Origin: Cellvibrio zantedeschiae
Lineage (GTDB): Bacteria; Pseudomonadota; Gammaproteobacteria; Pseudomonadales; Cellvibrionaceae
Length of the DNA stretch: 64,000 nucleotides
NCBI RefSeq assembly: GCF_014652535.1
Contig: NZ_BMYZ01000001.1
Span: 1,736,001-1,800,000, forward strand
Reading direction: 5' to 3'
Position 1 is the first letter of the stretch, and each line of letters starts with the position of its first letter. Under the pieces are notes generated by a model. It worked only from the letters and a program-made list of their open reading frames with translations, was not told the origin of the DNA and ran no database searches. Below are positions 57,090 to 64,000 of this stretch, piece after piece. The position numbers were made by a program, and so were the translations under genes.

Positions 57090-59738
57090 ATGAGTATTTC
57101 GCGTTATCCCCGTTTGCTGAATGTGCAGCAAGCATCCACCAACGCAGCGAGAACCACGCAGCCGTTTACACGCAAGTTTATTGCTACCGCAATAAGTTTT
57201 GTTATTGGTGCCTCTTTAACATCGTTCAATGTTTATGCCGCAGATGAAGCAACAGATAAGGACAAGCAACAGCAAAAAAGTAAAGCTGTTAAATTGGAAA
57301 CTGTAGTAGTAACTTCGCGTAACCGTGCTGAAGCGGCGCAAGAAGTTCCTCTGCCCGTTCGTGTAATTGGTGGTGAACGCCTTGACCGCGATGACATTAA
57401 ATCTGTGTGGGATTTACCATCAGTTGCACCAAACTTGCAGCTCAACAACCCTGGCGAAAACGCACGTAAAGTGAGCCCCGGCATCCGTGGCTTGGGTCGT
57501 GGTGGCGCTAACGATTCTATGGAGCAAAGCGTAGGAACAATCGTTGACGGCGTAACTCTTTATTACTCAGGCCAAGCCTGGGCAGATTATGTTGACCTCG
57601 ATCGCATTGAAGTTTTGTACGGCCCGCAAGGCACATTAGTGGGTAAAAATACTTCTTTGGGTGCAATTAAAATTGCAACCAAAGCACCTAGCTTTAAACC
57701 CTCATCAAAATTTGAAGTGACCACTGGTGAACTCAATACTTTGCAAGGCAAATTTTCTACTACCGGCCCTTTAATTGATGATTTGCTGGCGTACCGCGGC
57801 ACCTTTCTGGTAACTCGCAAAGATGGTCTTTACGACAATACTTATTTAAATTTTGGAAAGTCGCGCGAAACCTGGCGTGAAGAGAACAAAGTTGCAGGCC
57901 GTATACAATTTTTATTGACGCCTAACGAAGATTTCACCGGGCGTTTTATTTTCGACAAATTACGTTCAGATGAGCGTGTAAATACCGGTAACGTACTGGC
58001 TTCCAATGGCCCGGACATTTTTGCTGATGGAACTGCACGCCCTCTTACTACACCGATTACTGCCAACACGGGTTATACACCTTCAGGCCAATACTCTAGC
58101 GTAGGTTACCTGGGTAAATTTGCTGAGCGCTCAGCCTGGTTCCATAACGCAGACGGTACTGTTTATCAACCGCCAGTTGGCACTACCGATATTGAAAACT
58201 CACAAGCACGTCCGCAATTAACTAATCAACACGGTGCTTCAGCACAGTTTGACTGGCATGTGGCAAACCATACCTTTACATCAATTACTGCATATCGCTA
58301 TCAAGATTTTGATATTAAAAACGGCGGTCAATTCGGTAAGTTTTATGTGAGCAACAGCGGCCAGCAATTGTGGAACGATCAGTTCTCGCAAGAGTTGCGT
58401 GTAGCCTCAGATACTGCTGAGAAAAAAGCATTCGATTATCAAGCGGGTATTTATTATTTGGATGCTGAAGTTTACAGCGATGACCCAAGTTTCTATGGGC
58501 CAGATGCTGGTGCATGGAATGCGAGAGCAGCTCAGTACACGACTTTAGTTGCGAACACGACTCCATCATTGCGTGCAGCTGGTCGTGAATTGTTGCGCGC
58601 ATCTTTAGACGGTGTTTATCAATCTTCAGCAACTGATGCAACCGTACAAAGTTTGGCGGCTTATGCACAAGCTGACTGGCACATTTCTGACAAAGCAACC
58701 TTGTCGTTTGGTGTTCGTGATACCGAAGAAAGTAAACAAAATAAAATTGCTACACAAATTGATCGCCCCGGTGAAGACCTTGATGCACTCGGCGCTTTAT
58801 ATGGAGCAACTGCGGCACAAATTAAAGCAGCAAAAGATATTCGTTTAGCCTCTGTACCCATTCCAAACGGATTTGATTTTGTGAAAGCTAATGATATTGA
58901 TGCAAATCTCGTCGCGTGGAATATCAGCCCAAGCTACAAATTAAGTGAAGACGTGAATTTATACGCTTCTGTTGGTAGAGGTGTTAAATCGGGTTTCATT
59001 TATTTCCAACAATATGTTGCGCCCACTGATGCAGGTTTCGTGTCTTACATCAAGCCAGAAAAAGTGTTGGACTATGAGTTGGGAATTAAAAGTTTATTGC
59101 TAGGCCGCACTTTGCAATTGAACGTTAATTTGTACAACACGGAAGTAACTGACTACCAGGCTTCATGGCGTCGTGACGATCCAAATTCAACCGTAACTGG
59201 CCAAACCATTAGTGGCTGGGGTAACGCGCCTAAAGTGGTCGCGCGTGGTATTGAGTTGGAATCTAATTACCGTTTCAATCAAGAGCTTGATTTCAATTTG
59301 GCCGCTGCTTACAACAAAGCAACTTATGAAGCTGAGTGGTTGGTGCAAACACCTGAACTGTTAGCAACCAATAAATATTTTGATGCTAAAGGTCAACAGA
59401 TTGCCAACGTTCCTAAAGTTGTCATCAACTACGGTTTAAATTACCAAACTCCAGTTGCTGGTTATCTTGGTCGTATCACTTTGCAAAACACTTATCGTTC
59501 AAGCTCTTACTTCAACGATAACCATGCAGATTTTACGCGTCAGGATGCATACAACGTAACAAACTTAAGTTTGGCGATTGGCTCCTTAAACAAAAAATGG
59601 GAAGCACAGTTGAATATCCGCAACTTGTTGGATACCGACTACGCCACATCCAAGAGTACTTATTCGGCAACTGCTGGACAAACTCTCAACATAGGTGCAC
59701 CGCGTTACACCAGCGTAACACTTAAATACAACTTGTAA
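57090..59738 (+). CDS. TonB-dependent receptor
   Basis: 882 aa outer-membrane receptor. An extended signal region (cleavage near FNVYAA) is followed by the TonB box LETVVVTSRN, a plug (GGERLDRDDIKSVWDLPSVAPNLQL, GIRGLGRGGANDSMEQ, DRIEVLYGPQGTLVGKN) and a beta-barrel ending RYTSVTLKYNL. The ATG at 57090 has GGAG nine bases upstream. It leads the block with the GlcG-like protein, DsbD-like transporter and redoxin, all plus strand. Its ligand is unknown. Confidence 0.9.
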   Translation: MSISRYPRLLNVQQASTNAARTTQPFTRKFIATAISFVIGASLTSFNVYAADEATDKDKQQQKSKAVKLETVVVTSRNRAEAAQEVPLPVRVIGGERLDRDDIKSVWDLPSVAPNLQLNNPGENARKVSPGIRGLGRGGANDSMEQSVGTIVDGVTLYYSGQAWADYVDLDRIEVLYGPQGTLVGKNTSLGAIKIATKAPSFKPSSKFEVTTGELNTLQGKFSTTGPLIDDLLAYRGTFLVTRKDGLYDNTYLNFGKSRETWREENKVAGRIQFLLTPNEDFTGRFIFDKLRSDERVNTGNVLASNGPDIFADGTARPLTTPITANTGYTPSGQYSSVGYLGKFAERSAWFHNADGTVYQPPVGTTDIENSQARPQLTNQHGASAQFDWHVANHTFTSITAYRYQDFDIKNGGQFGKFYVSNSGQQLWNDQFSQELRVASDTAEKKAFDYQAGIYYLDAEVYSDDPSFYGPDAGAWNARAAQYTTLVANTTPSLRAAGRELLRASLDGVYQSSATDATVQSLAAYAQADWHISDKATLSFGVRDTEESKQNKIATQIDRPGEDLDALGALYGATAAQIKAAKDIRLASVPIPNGFDFVKANDIDANLVAWNISPSYKLSEDVNLYASVGRGVKSGFIYFQQYVAPTDAGFVSYIKPEKVLDYELGIKSLLLGRTLQLNVNLYNTEVTDYQASWRRDDPNSTVTGQTISGWGNAPKVVARGIELESNYRFNQELDFNLAAAYNKATYEAEWLVQTPELLATNKYFDAKGQQIANVPKVVINYGLNYQTPVAGYLGRITLQNTYRSSSYFNDNHADFTRQDAYNVTNLSLAIGSLNKKWEAQLNIRNLLDTDYATSKSTYSATAGQTLNIGAPRYTSVTLKYNL

Positions 59739-59774
59739 TTTTTTAAAAAATTGGATTGCAAGACCCAAGTACGG

Positions 59775-59806
59775 GTAGAGCTGTTTATTCAGCTCTACTT
59801 TTTTTA
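59775..59806 (+). terminator. hairpin terminator/attenuator after the TonB receptor
   Basis: GTAGAGCTG-TTTATT-CAGCTCTAC followed by eight T. It lies between the receptor and the GlcG-like gene, so the downstream genes would get reduced transcription or use another promoter. Confidence 0.8.
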
Positions 59807-59824
59807 TTTATAAGAGAGTGATTT

Positions 59825-60388
59825 ATGAAAACCTTTAAACCTAGTTTATTAGCCAGCCTTTGCGCACTTACCCTTAGTATTACTGCACTTAATGTGACTG
59901 CGGCAGATGCACCTAAAGAAGCTGCAAAACCTGCTGAAGCTGCTCCCGCTGGTCAACAGCGCCAACAAGTGCCAGCTGCACGTGGCCCAGCGCTTGAATT
60001 GGCAATTGAAGCAGCACGTATTGCAAATGAAACTTGCGCTGCCGATGGCGGTCAGAAAATTGCAACCAGCGTGGTAGATTCTGCTGGTGTATTGAAAGTG
60101 TTATTAGCATCTGACGGTGCCTCACCACGCGGTGTTGCATCAAGTACCAACAAAGCGGTTACTGCGCTTAACTTTAAAGCTTCGACAAGCCAACTTGCCG
60201 AACAAGCCAAAACCGATAAAGCCCTGGCTGATAAAGTTGCAGCAGATACAACCATTAATGTTCGTCCCGGCGGTATCTTAATTAAAGTTGGCGATGAAAT
60301 TATTGGTGCGATTGGTGTTGGCGGTGGCAGAACCGATGAACCCTGCGCATTGGCAGGATTGCAAAAAATTCAAGCGCGTTTGAAATAA
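59825..60388 (+). CDS. secreted GlcG/HbpS family protein
   Basis: 187 aa protein with an N-terminal signal peptide (cleavage near VTAA, residues 24-27), a Pro/Ala-rich linker and a GlcG/HbpS (PF03928-like, DUF336) domain: LELAIEAARIANETCAADG, ATSVVDSAGVLKVLLASDGA, DTTINVRPGGILIKVGDEIIGAIGVGGG. HbpS of Streptomyces binds haem; heme binding here is not shown. Two cysteines (in ETCAADG and EPCALAG) sit in the mature domain. It ends 9 bases before the DsbD-like start. Confidence 0.85.
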   Translation: MKTFKPSLLASLCALTLSITALNVTAADAPKEAAKPAEAAPAGQQRQQVPAARGPALELAIEAARIANETCAADGGQKIATSVVDSAGVLKVLLASDGASPRGVASSTNKAVTALNFKASTSQLAEQAKTDKALADKVAADTTINVRPGGILIKVGDEIIGAIGVGGGRTDEPCALAGLQKIQARLK

Positions 60389-60397
60389 GGATTGCCC

Positions 60398-62497
60398 ATG
60401 GGTTTCTGGCGTTTTCTATGCTGTCTGTTATTAGTATTAACGACAGAAGCATCACATGCAATCAGCGACCGTGCTGCAACTGAACAAGTTGCAGCACAAC
60501 TCCTTGCCTCTGTAGATTCAGTTTCTCCGGGCAGCGAAATTTATCTTGGTGTAAACCAAAAAATTATTCCGCACTGGCACACCTATTGGTCGAACCCCGG
60601 CGATTCAGGTTTAGCGACAACCATCAGCTGGAAATTACCAGAGGGTGCGAGCGCGAGTGATATTCTCTGGCCAATTCCCGGCCGAATTAGCTTGGGCACT
60701 ATTACTAATTATGGATACTCAAATGAAGTAACCTTGCTCAGCAAAATTACCGTTCCAACAACCGTGCTAGTTGGCAGTCAATTTACAGTAGAAGCCACAG
60801 TCGATTGGCTCGTGTGCAATGAAGAATGTATTCCCCAACAAGTAGAGCTGAGTTTAAGCTTACCCGTGGTAACAAGTGCTCGCCCCGCAAGTAGTGGCAG
60901 TCCACTTATCCAGCAAGCTTTAGCGCAGCTACCTGTCACAAGCCCGTGGCCAGCAAGTGTTGATGCTGCAACGGGCGAATTAAATTTGCATATAGGCATA
61001 TCCGAAGCACAAGCAAAAAACATTAAAGATATTTGGTTTTATCCCGCGGACTGGGGTGTGATTGCACAAAATGCCGATCAACCAAAACAAATAACCGCGT
61101 CTGCTATTTCACTCAAACTTAAAACAGGTGAAGTGCCGCTAAAACCTAATCAACCCTTGAAAGGCGTTTTGGTTGTTACCGAGCAAACACCGGAAGGTGT
61201 AATAGCAACCGGGTTTAATCTTGAATTAACTCCCACAACTCCCGCCACTGAGAAAGCGCCAGAAATCGGGTTTGTATCTGCTCTCTTATTAGCATTAGTC
61301 GGCGGGCTGATTCTGAACCTTATGCCCTGCGTTTTCCCCGTGCTTTCGCTCAAAGCACTTTCGTTAGTACGCCATGCAGACCACGCACCCGAAGAAGTTC
61401 GTTTGCAGGGTTGGGTGTATACCGCAGGCGTGCTGGTAAGCTTTAGTCTGCTAGCGGCGATACTGGTAATTTTAAAAGCCGGCGGTGCACAAATCGGTTG
61501 GGGATTTCAATTCCAATCGCCACTATTTGTAATTCTCGTTGCCTATTTAATGTTTGTTGTTGGACTTAATCTGTCCAGCGTATTCGTTATTGGCGGAAGC
61601 ATTGCAGGTGTAGGCTCATCACTTGCAGATCGCAAAGGTTATAGCGGAAGCTTTTTTACCGGTGTACTCGCCACTATAGCTGCAACACCTTGCACGGCGC
61701 CCTTCATGGCCGCGGCCTTGGGTTACGCACTTTCTCAACCTTCCGCAAAATTATTTGCAATTTTCTTAAGCCTTGGTTTCGGTTTGGCCTTGCCTTATTT
61801 GTTATTAGCTAACTGGCCACGCTTACAAAGCTGGCTGCCCCGCCCTGGCGCCTGGATGGAAGTAACTAAGCAAGCCTTTGCATTTCCTATGTACGCCACT
61901 GCTGCATGGTTAGTGTGGGTACTTGCGCAGCAAGCGGGTCCAAACGCAGTAATTATTGCACTAGTTGGAATGGTGGCATTAAGTTTTGCTGCATGGCTTT
62001 ACAACACAACCCGCAATGCATCTCCACGCACTGAGCGTGTCGGCACAATTGCTGCGCTTGCTATCGTTGTGGCAATAATCTTTACCAGCTATCGCGGACT
62101 GGAAACTTACGCAACTGCAAACCTGGCAAACGAATCTTCCAGCGAACAAAAAAATTGGGAAGCTTACACACCTGCGCGTCTTGAAAGTTTATTAGCAGAA
62201 GGTAAACCAGTTTTTTTAAATTTCACCGCATCATGGTGCATCAGCTGTTTAGTCAATGAAAGAGTCGCATTGAGTAATAGCACAGTCGTAAATGCATTCT
62301 CTGCCAACAAGATTACTTATCTCAAAGGCGATTGGACAAAACGCGATGCAGAAATCACTGCAATCCTGACTAAATTCGGTCGTAGCGGTGTTCCACTTTA
62401 TGTATTTTATCCTGCAGGAAAAAACTCAAAGCCGATTAAGTTACCGCAACTACTAACACCCGATATCGTACTTTCCACCATCACAACCCAACAATGA
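60398..62497 (+). CDS. DsbD/ScsB-like membrane thiol-disulfide electron transporter
   Basis: 699 aa inner-membrane protein that carries reducing power from the cytoplasm to the periplasm. A signal peptide precedes an N-terminal periplasmic domain with Cys140 and Cys144 (DWLVCNEECIPQ), then a DsbD membrane domain with Cys311 (NLMPCVFPVL) and Cys432 (AATPCTAPFM), then a C-terminal thioredoxin domain with Cys614-Ile-Ser-Cys617 (SWCISC). All expected redox cysteine pairs are present. The N domain (PHWHTYWSNPGDSGL) is the ScsB-like long type, not E. coli DsbD. ATG at 60398 has AAGG seven bases upstream. Redoxin follows in 51 bases. Confidence 0.9.
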   Translation: MGFWRFLCCLLLVLTTEASHAISDRAATEQVAAQLLASVDSVSPGSEIYLGVNQKIIPHWHTYWSNPGDSGLATTISWKLPEGASASDILWPIPGRISLGTITNYGYSNEVTLLSKITVPTTVLVGSQFTVEATVDWLVCNEECIPQQVELSLSLPVVTSARPASSGSPLIQQALAQLPVTSPWPASVDAATGELNLHIGISEAQAKNIKDIWFYPADWGVIAQNADQPKQITASAISLKLKTGEVPLKPNQPLKGVLVVTEQTPEGVIATGFNLELTPTTPATEKAPEIGFVSALLLALVGGLILNLMPCVFPVLSLKALSLVRHADHAPEEVRLQGWVYTAGVLVSFSLLAAILVILKAGGAQIGWGFQFQSPLFVILVAYLMFVVGLNLSSVFVIGGSIAGVGSSLADRKGYSGSFFTGVLATIAATPCTAPFMAAALGYALSQPSAKLFAIFLSLGFGLALPYLLLANWPRLQSWLPRPGAWMEVTKQAFAFPMYATAAWLVWVLAQQAGPNAVIIALVGMVALSFAAWLYNTTRNASPRTERVGTIAALAIVVAIIFTSYRGLETYATANLANESSSEQKNWEAYTPARLESLLAEGKPVFLNFTASWCISCLVNERVALSNSTVVNAFSANKITYLKGDWTKRDAEITAILTKFGRSGVPLYVFYPAGKNSKPIKLPQLLTPDIVLSTITTQQ

Positions 62498-62548
62498 TTT
62501 ATTTTTATTTACCTAAACTTTATCCACCCACAATCAGGAGTTAATACC

Positions 62549-63163
62549 ATGTTACGCAAACTCACTACCCTTGTTGCATTAACTTGCGCTCTCGTTTCTT
62601 CGCAGGTTTTTGCAGAGCCAACTGTAGATCAAGCAGCTCCAACTTTTACCGCTAAAACAGCCGATGGTAAAACCATTGATCTCGCATCGCTCAAAGGCAA
62701 AACTGTTGTCCTGGAATGGACCAATCACGAATGCCCTTTCGTGAAAAAACATTACGATAAAAGCGGCAATATTCCTGGATTACAAAAAGAATTTACTGCT
62801 AAAGGTATAACCTGGTTGCAAGTGGTTTCATCGGCACCGGGTAAACAAGGTTATGTAGATGGTGCTGCTGCAATTAAAGCCAATAAAGACCGCAATGCTG
62901 TCCCAACTAATACTATTCTTGATCCAGAAGGTACTTTGGCAAAACTTTACGGCGCACAAACCAGCCCACACTTTTTTATCATCAACGATAAAGGCGTATT
63001 GGTTTATAAAGGCGGTGTAGATAACGTGGCCTCAAACAAACCAGAAGATATTGCCGGTGCAACCAATTATGTTCGCGAAGCATTGACTGCTATCGCCAGC
63101 GGCAAAAAAGTACCTAATCCAAGTACCAAGCCTTACGGTTGCTCAATTAAATTCGCTAGCTAA
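62549..63163 (+). CDS. exported redoxin (thioredoxin-fold, peroxiredoxin-like)
   Basis: 204 aa periplasmic protein. Signal peptide ends SSQVFA. AhpC/TSA-like redoxin fold: DQAAPTFTAKTADGKTIDL, ECPFVKKHYD with a single active cysteine Cys62 (not CXXC), and a C-terminal Cys198 in KPYGCSIKF that could be resolving. The ATG at 62549 has AGGAG eight bases upstream. It lies 51 bases after the DsbD-like gene and closes with a terminator. It is a likely substrate of that transporter, as in the Caulobacter ScsB-peroxiredoxin pathway. Confidence 0.88.
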   Translation: MLRKLTTLVALTCALVSSQVFAEPTVDQAAPTFTAKTADGKTIDLASLKGKTVVLEWTNHECPFVKKHYDKSGNIPGLQKEFTAKGITWLQVVSSAPGKQGYVDGAAAIKANKDRNAVPTNTILDPEGTLAKLYGAQTSPHFFIINDKGVLVYKGGVDNVASNKPEDIAGATNYVREALTAIASGKKVPNPSTKPYGCSIKFAS

Positions 63164-63208
63164 ACCTTTTAGAAAAGGATTTCTTCGCGTTAAAAACAAT
63201 CAAGTATT

Positions 63209-63235
63209 GGGGAGCATTATGCTCCCCTTTTTTTT
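63209..63235 (+). terminator. rho-independent terminator after the redoxin gene
   Basis: GGGGAGCA-TTA-TGCTCCCC followed by eight T, 46 bases past the stop. It closes the DsbD-redoxin unit. Confidence 0.93.
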
Positions 63236-63445
63236 GCATCCCGAAAATCCCTGTTGCCTCTGAGCTGTACAGAAAGAATAGCCAGCTGCTTTTTTTTCAA
63301 CACCACTACAAAGCCCTGCTGCTCTTGCAGCAGAATTCTTGTCCACAAAAAAGTAACCCTAACTTATAGATTTAAATTTTCGTTAAAAATCAAACAATTA
63401 AAAAACCCGAATAAATTTGCTGACTACCGAGCTAAAACGGAACAT

Positions 63446-63461
63446 TGGCGCGATACCTGCA
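63446..63461 (+). promoter_or_regulatory. candidate sigma-54 promoter of the SMP-30-like gene
   Basis: TGGCGCGATACCTGCA: GG and GC at exact -24/-12 spacing, 10 of 12 informative positions. Predicted start about 63472, a 71-base leader before the ATG at 63543. Confidence 0.5.
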
Positions 63462-63542
63462 AATCACCCTCGCCTGTTCCAGATGGCTAAAGCAAAAACT
63501 AACTACTAACACATCTATCTTTTTCCAATCCAGAGGAATCCC

Positions 63543-64000
63543 ATGCGTTCTATTTTTTCCCAACATCCGGCCCGCACTTTGATTACCGCAAGCCTGTTGT
63601 TAATAACTGCTGGCACACATGCAGAAAACACTACAACAACAGCGATAGATGGCGTAGTTGCGCAAGGCACGCAAATTGAATTTATTAGAGACAAATTTGA
63701 AGGCACGGAAGGTCCGATCAGCTTGCCCGATGGCAGCTTAATTTTCACCGAGACACGAGCAAATCGCGTAACACGCATTGCCGAAGACAATAGCATTAGC
63801 ACTTACTTTGACAATAGTAACGGCACCAACGGCCTTGCTTTTACCAAAAAAGGTGAACTTGTTTCTGTGCAAAACCTCAAACCGCAAGTGGGCATTGTCT
63901 ACCCGAAAGCGAGCGAAAAAGTATGGGTAGATAACTACCAGGGCAAACCCTTCCAACGTCCGAATGATTTAGTGATTGATAAAAGCGGTGGCGTTTATTT
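63543..64000 (+). CDS. SMP-30/gluconolactonase family protein, partial (3' end outside window)
   Basis: The first 152 complete codons are open to the window edge with no stop. A signal peptide (to about TAGTHA) precedes an SGL/SMP-30 beta-propeller start: FEGTEGPISLPDGSLIFTE, NRVTRIA, NGLAFTKKGELVS and RPNDLVIDKSGGVYF. The Glu and Asn in these motifs correspond to metal ligands of gluconolactonases. GAGGAA lies upstream of the ATG at 63543. Likely a periplasmic lactonase; the C-terminal half is missing from the window. Confidence 0.82.
   Translation, partial: MRSIFSQHPARTLITASLLLITAGTHAENTTTTAIDGVVAQGTQIEFIRDKFEGTEGPISLPDGSLIFTETRANRVTRIAEDNSISTYFDNSNGTNGLAFTKKGELVSVQNLKPQVGIVYPKASEKVWVDNYQGKPFQRPNDLVIDKSGGVY

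Larger units (their letters stand above)
63164..63542. other. intergenic region between redoxin and the SMP-30-like gene
   Basis: 379 bases. It holds the redoxin terminator and a -24/-12 element at 63446-63461. I see no other supported gene; a small open frame at 63254-63490 has no recognisable product. Confidence 0.5.

Noticed and set aside
63254-63490. small open frame on the plus strand between redoxin and the SMP-30-like gene
   Set aside because: No recognisable product, odd composition, and it runs over the -24/-12 element.
63515-63956. two open frames on the minus strand at the window end
   Set aside because: They are antisense to the clear signal peptide and propeller start of the SMP-30-like gene.
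1-64000. CRISPR arrays, insertion sequences, prophage or integrase genes
   Set aside because: No regular repeat-spacer array, transposase or integrase motif was seen anywhere in the window.

Overview
The window is a chromosomal segment of a Gram-negative gammaproteobacterium. LPS genes (kdsB, lpxK), ExbB/ExbD and several TonB-dependent receptors show an outer membrane. Gene order from comEC-exbB-exbD-lpxK-kdsB-ptp-murB and from sohB/nudC through dnaQ-rnhA-methyltransferase-gloB-mltD to ppiD-hupB-lon-clpX-clpP-tig follows, from memory, the Pseudomonas layout. The large Xanthomonas/Caulobacter-type TonB receptor followed by SapC and a flavin-dependent halogenase is common in polysaccharide-degrading relatives. 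A Cellvibrionaceae member (Cellvibrio-like) is my best guess; this is inference, not a search result.

Region 1 (0-14.3 kb, almost all minus strand) is core: murB, tyrosine phosphatase, kdsB, lpxK, exbD/exbB, comEC, msrA, sohB, a membrane protein, nudC, an orphan ChpA-N-terminus-like protein, dnaQ, rnhA and a methyltransferase. Region 2 (14.4-24.1 kb) holds gloB, mltD, a complete oligopeptide ABC importer (oppA-B-C and a fused two-ATPase OppDF) and an M3 peptidase lipoprotein, a peptide-scavenging block. Region 3 (24.4-26.6 kb) pairs a CheC-like phosphatase with a PAS-GGDEF diguanylate cyclase, then a DUF1415 gene. Region 4 (26.6-38.8 kb) is the proteostasis cluster ppiD, hupB, lon, clpX, clpP, tig, then tRNA-Leu(UAG), a DUF6586-like gene and topA. 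Region 5 (39.2-45.5 kb) is mixed: two small membrane-anchored unknowns, a universal stress protein, the ABC-F protein Uup, a Gfo/Idh/MocA oxidoreductase, an RDD membrane protein and a cyclase-FHA fusion.

Region 6 (45.5-64 kb) is the accessory part. A TonB receptor, SapC and halogenase follow two LacI-type palindromes. Then come a sigma-54 enhancer-binding protein (EBP) with no sensor domain, an orphan sulfate-binding protein (sbp), two divergent TonB receptors, a GlcG/HbpS-like secreted protein, a DsbD/ScsB-like electron transporter, an exported redoxin and the start of an SMP-30/gluconolactonase-like gene cut by the window edge.

The most interesting signal is regulatory. Three -24/-12 (sigma-54) promoter candidates lie in front of sbp, the plus-strand TonB receptor and the SMP-30 gene. 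Copies of a TGTTGAAT-type inverted repeat sit in the two intergenic regions around the EBP's neighbours, at enhancer-like distances. I read this as a local sigma-54 regulon, possibly a sulfur-limitation response that links nutrient import to an envelope reductive pathway. A second notable signal is the lon leader, which has a sigma-32-like promoter and two mutually exclusive hairpins, one of which hides the ribosome binding site.
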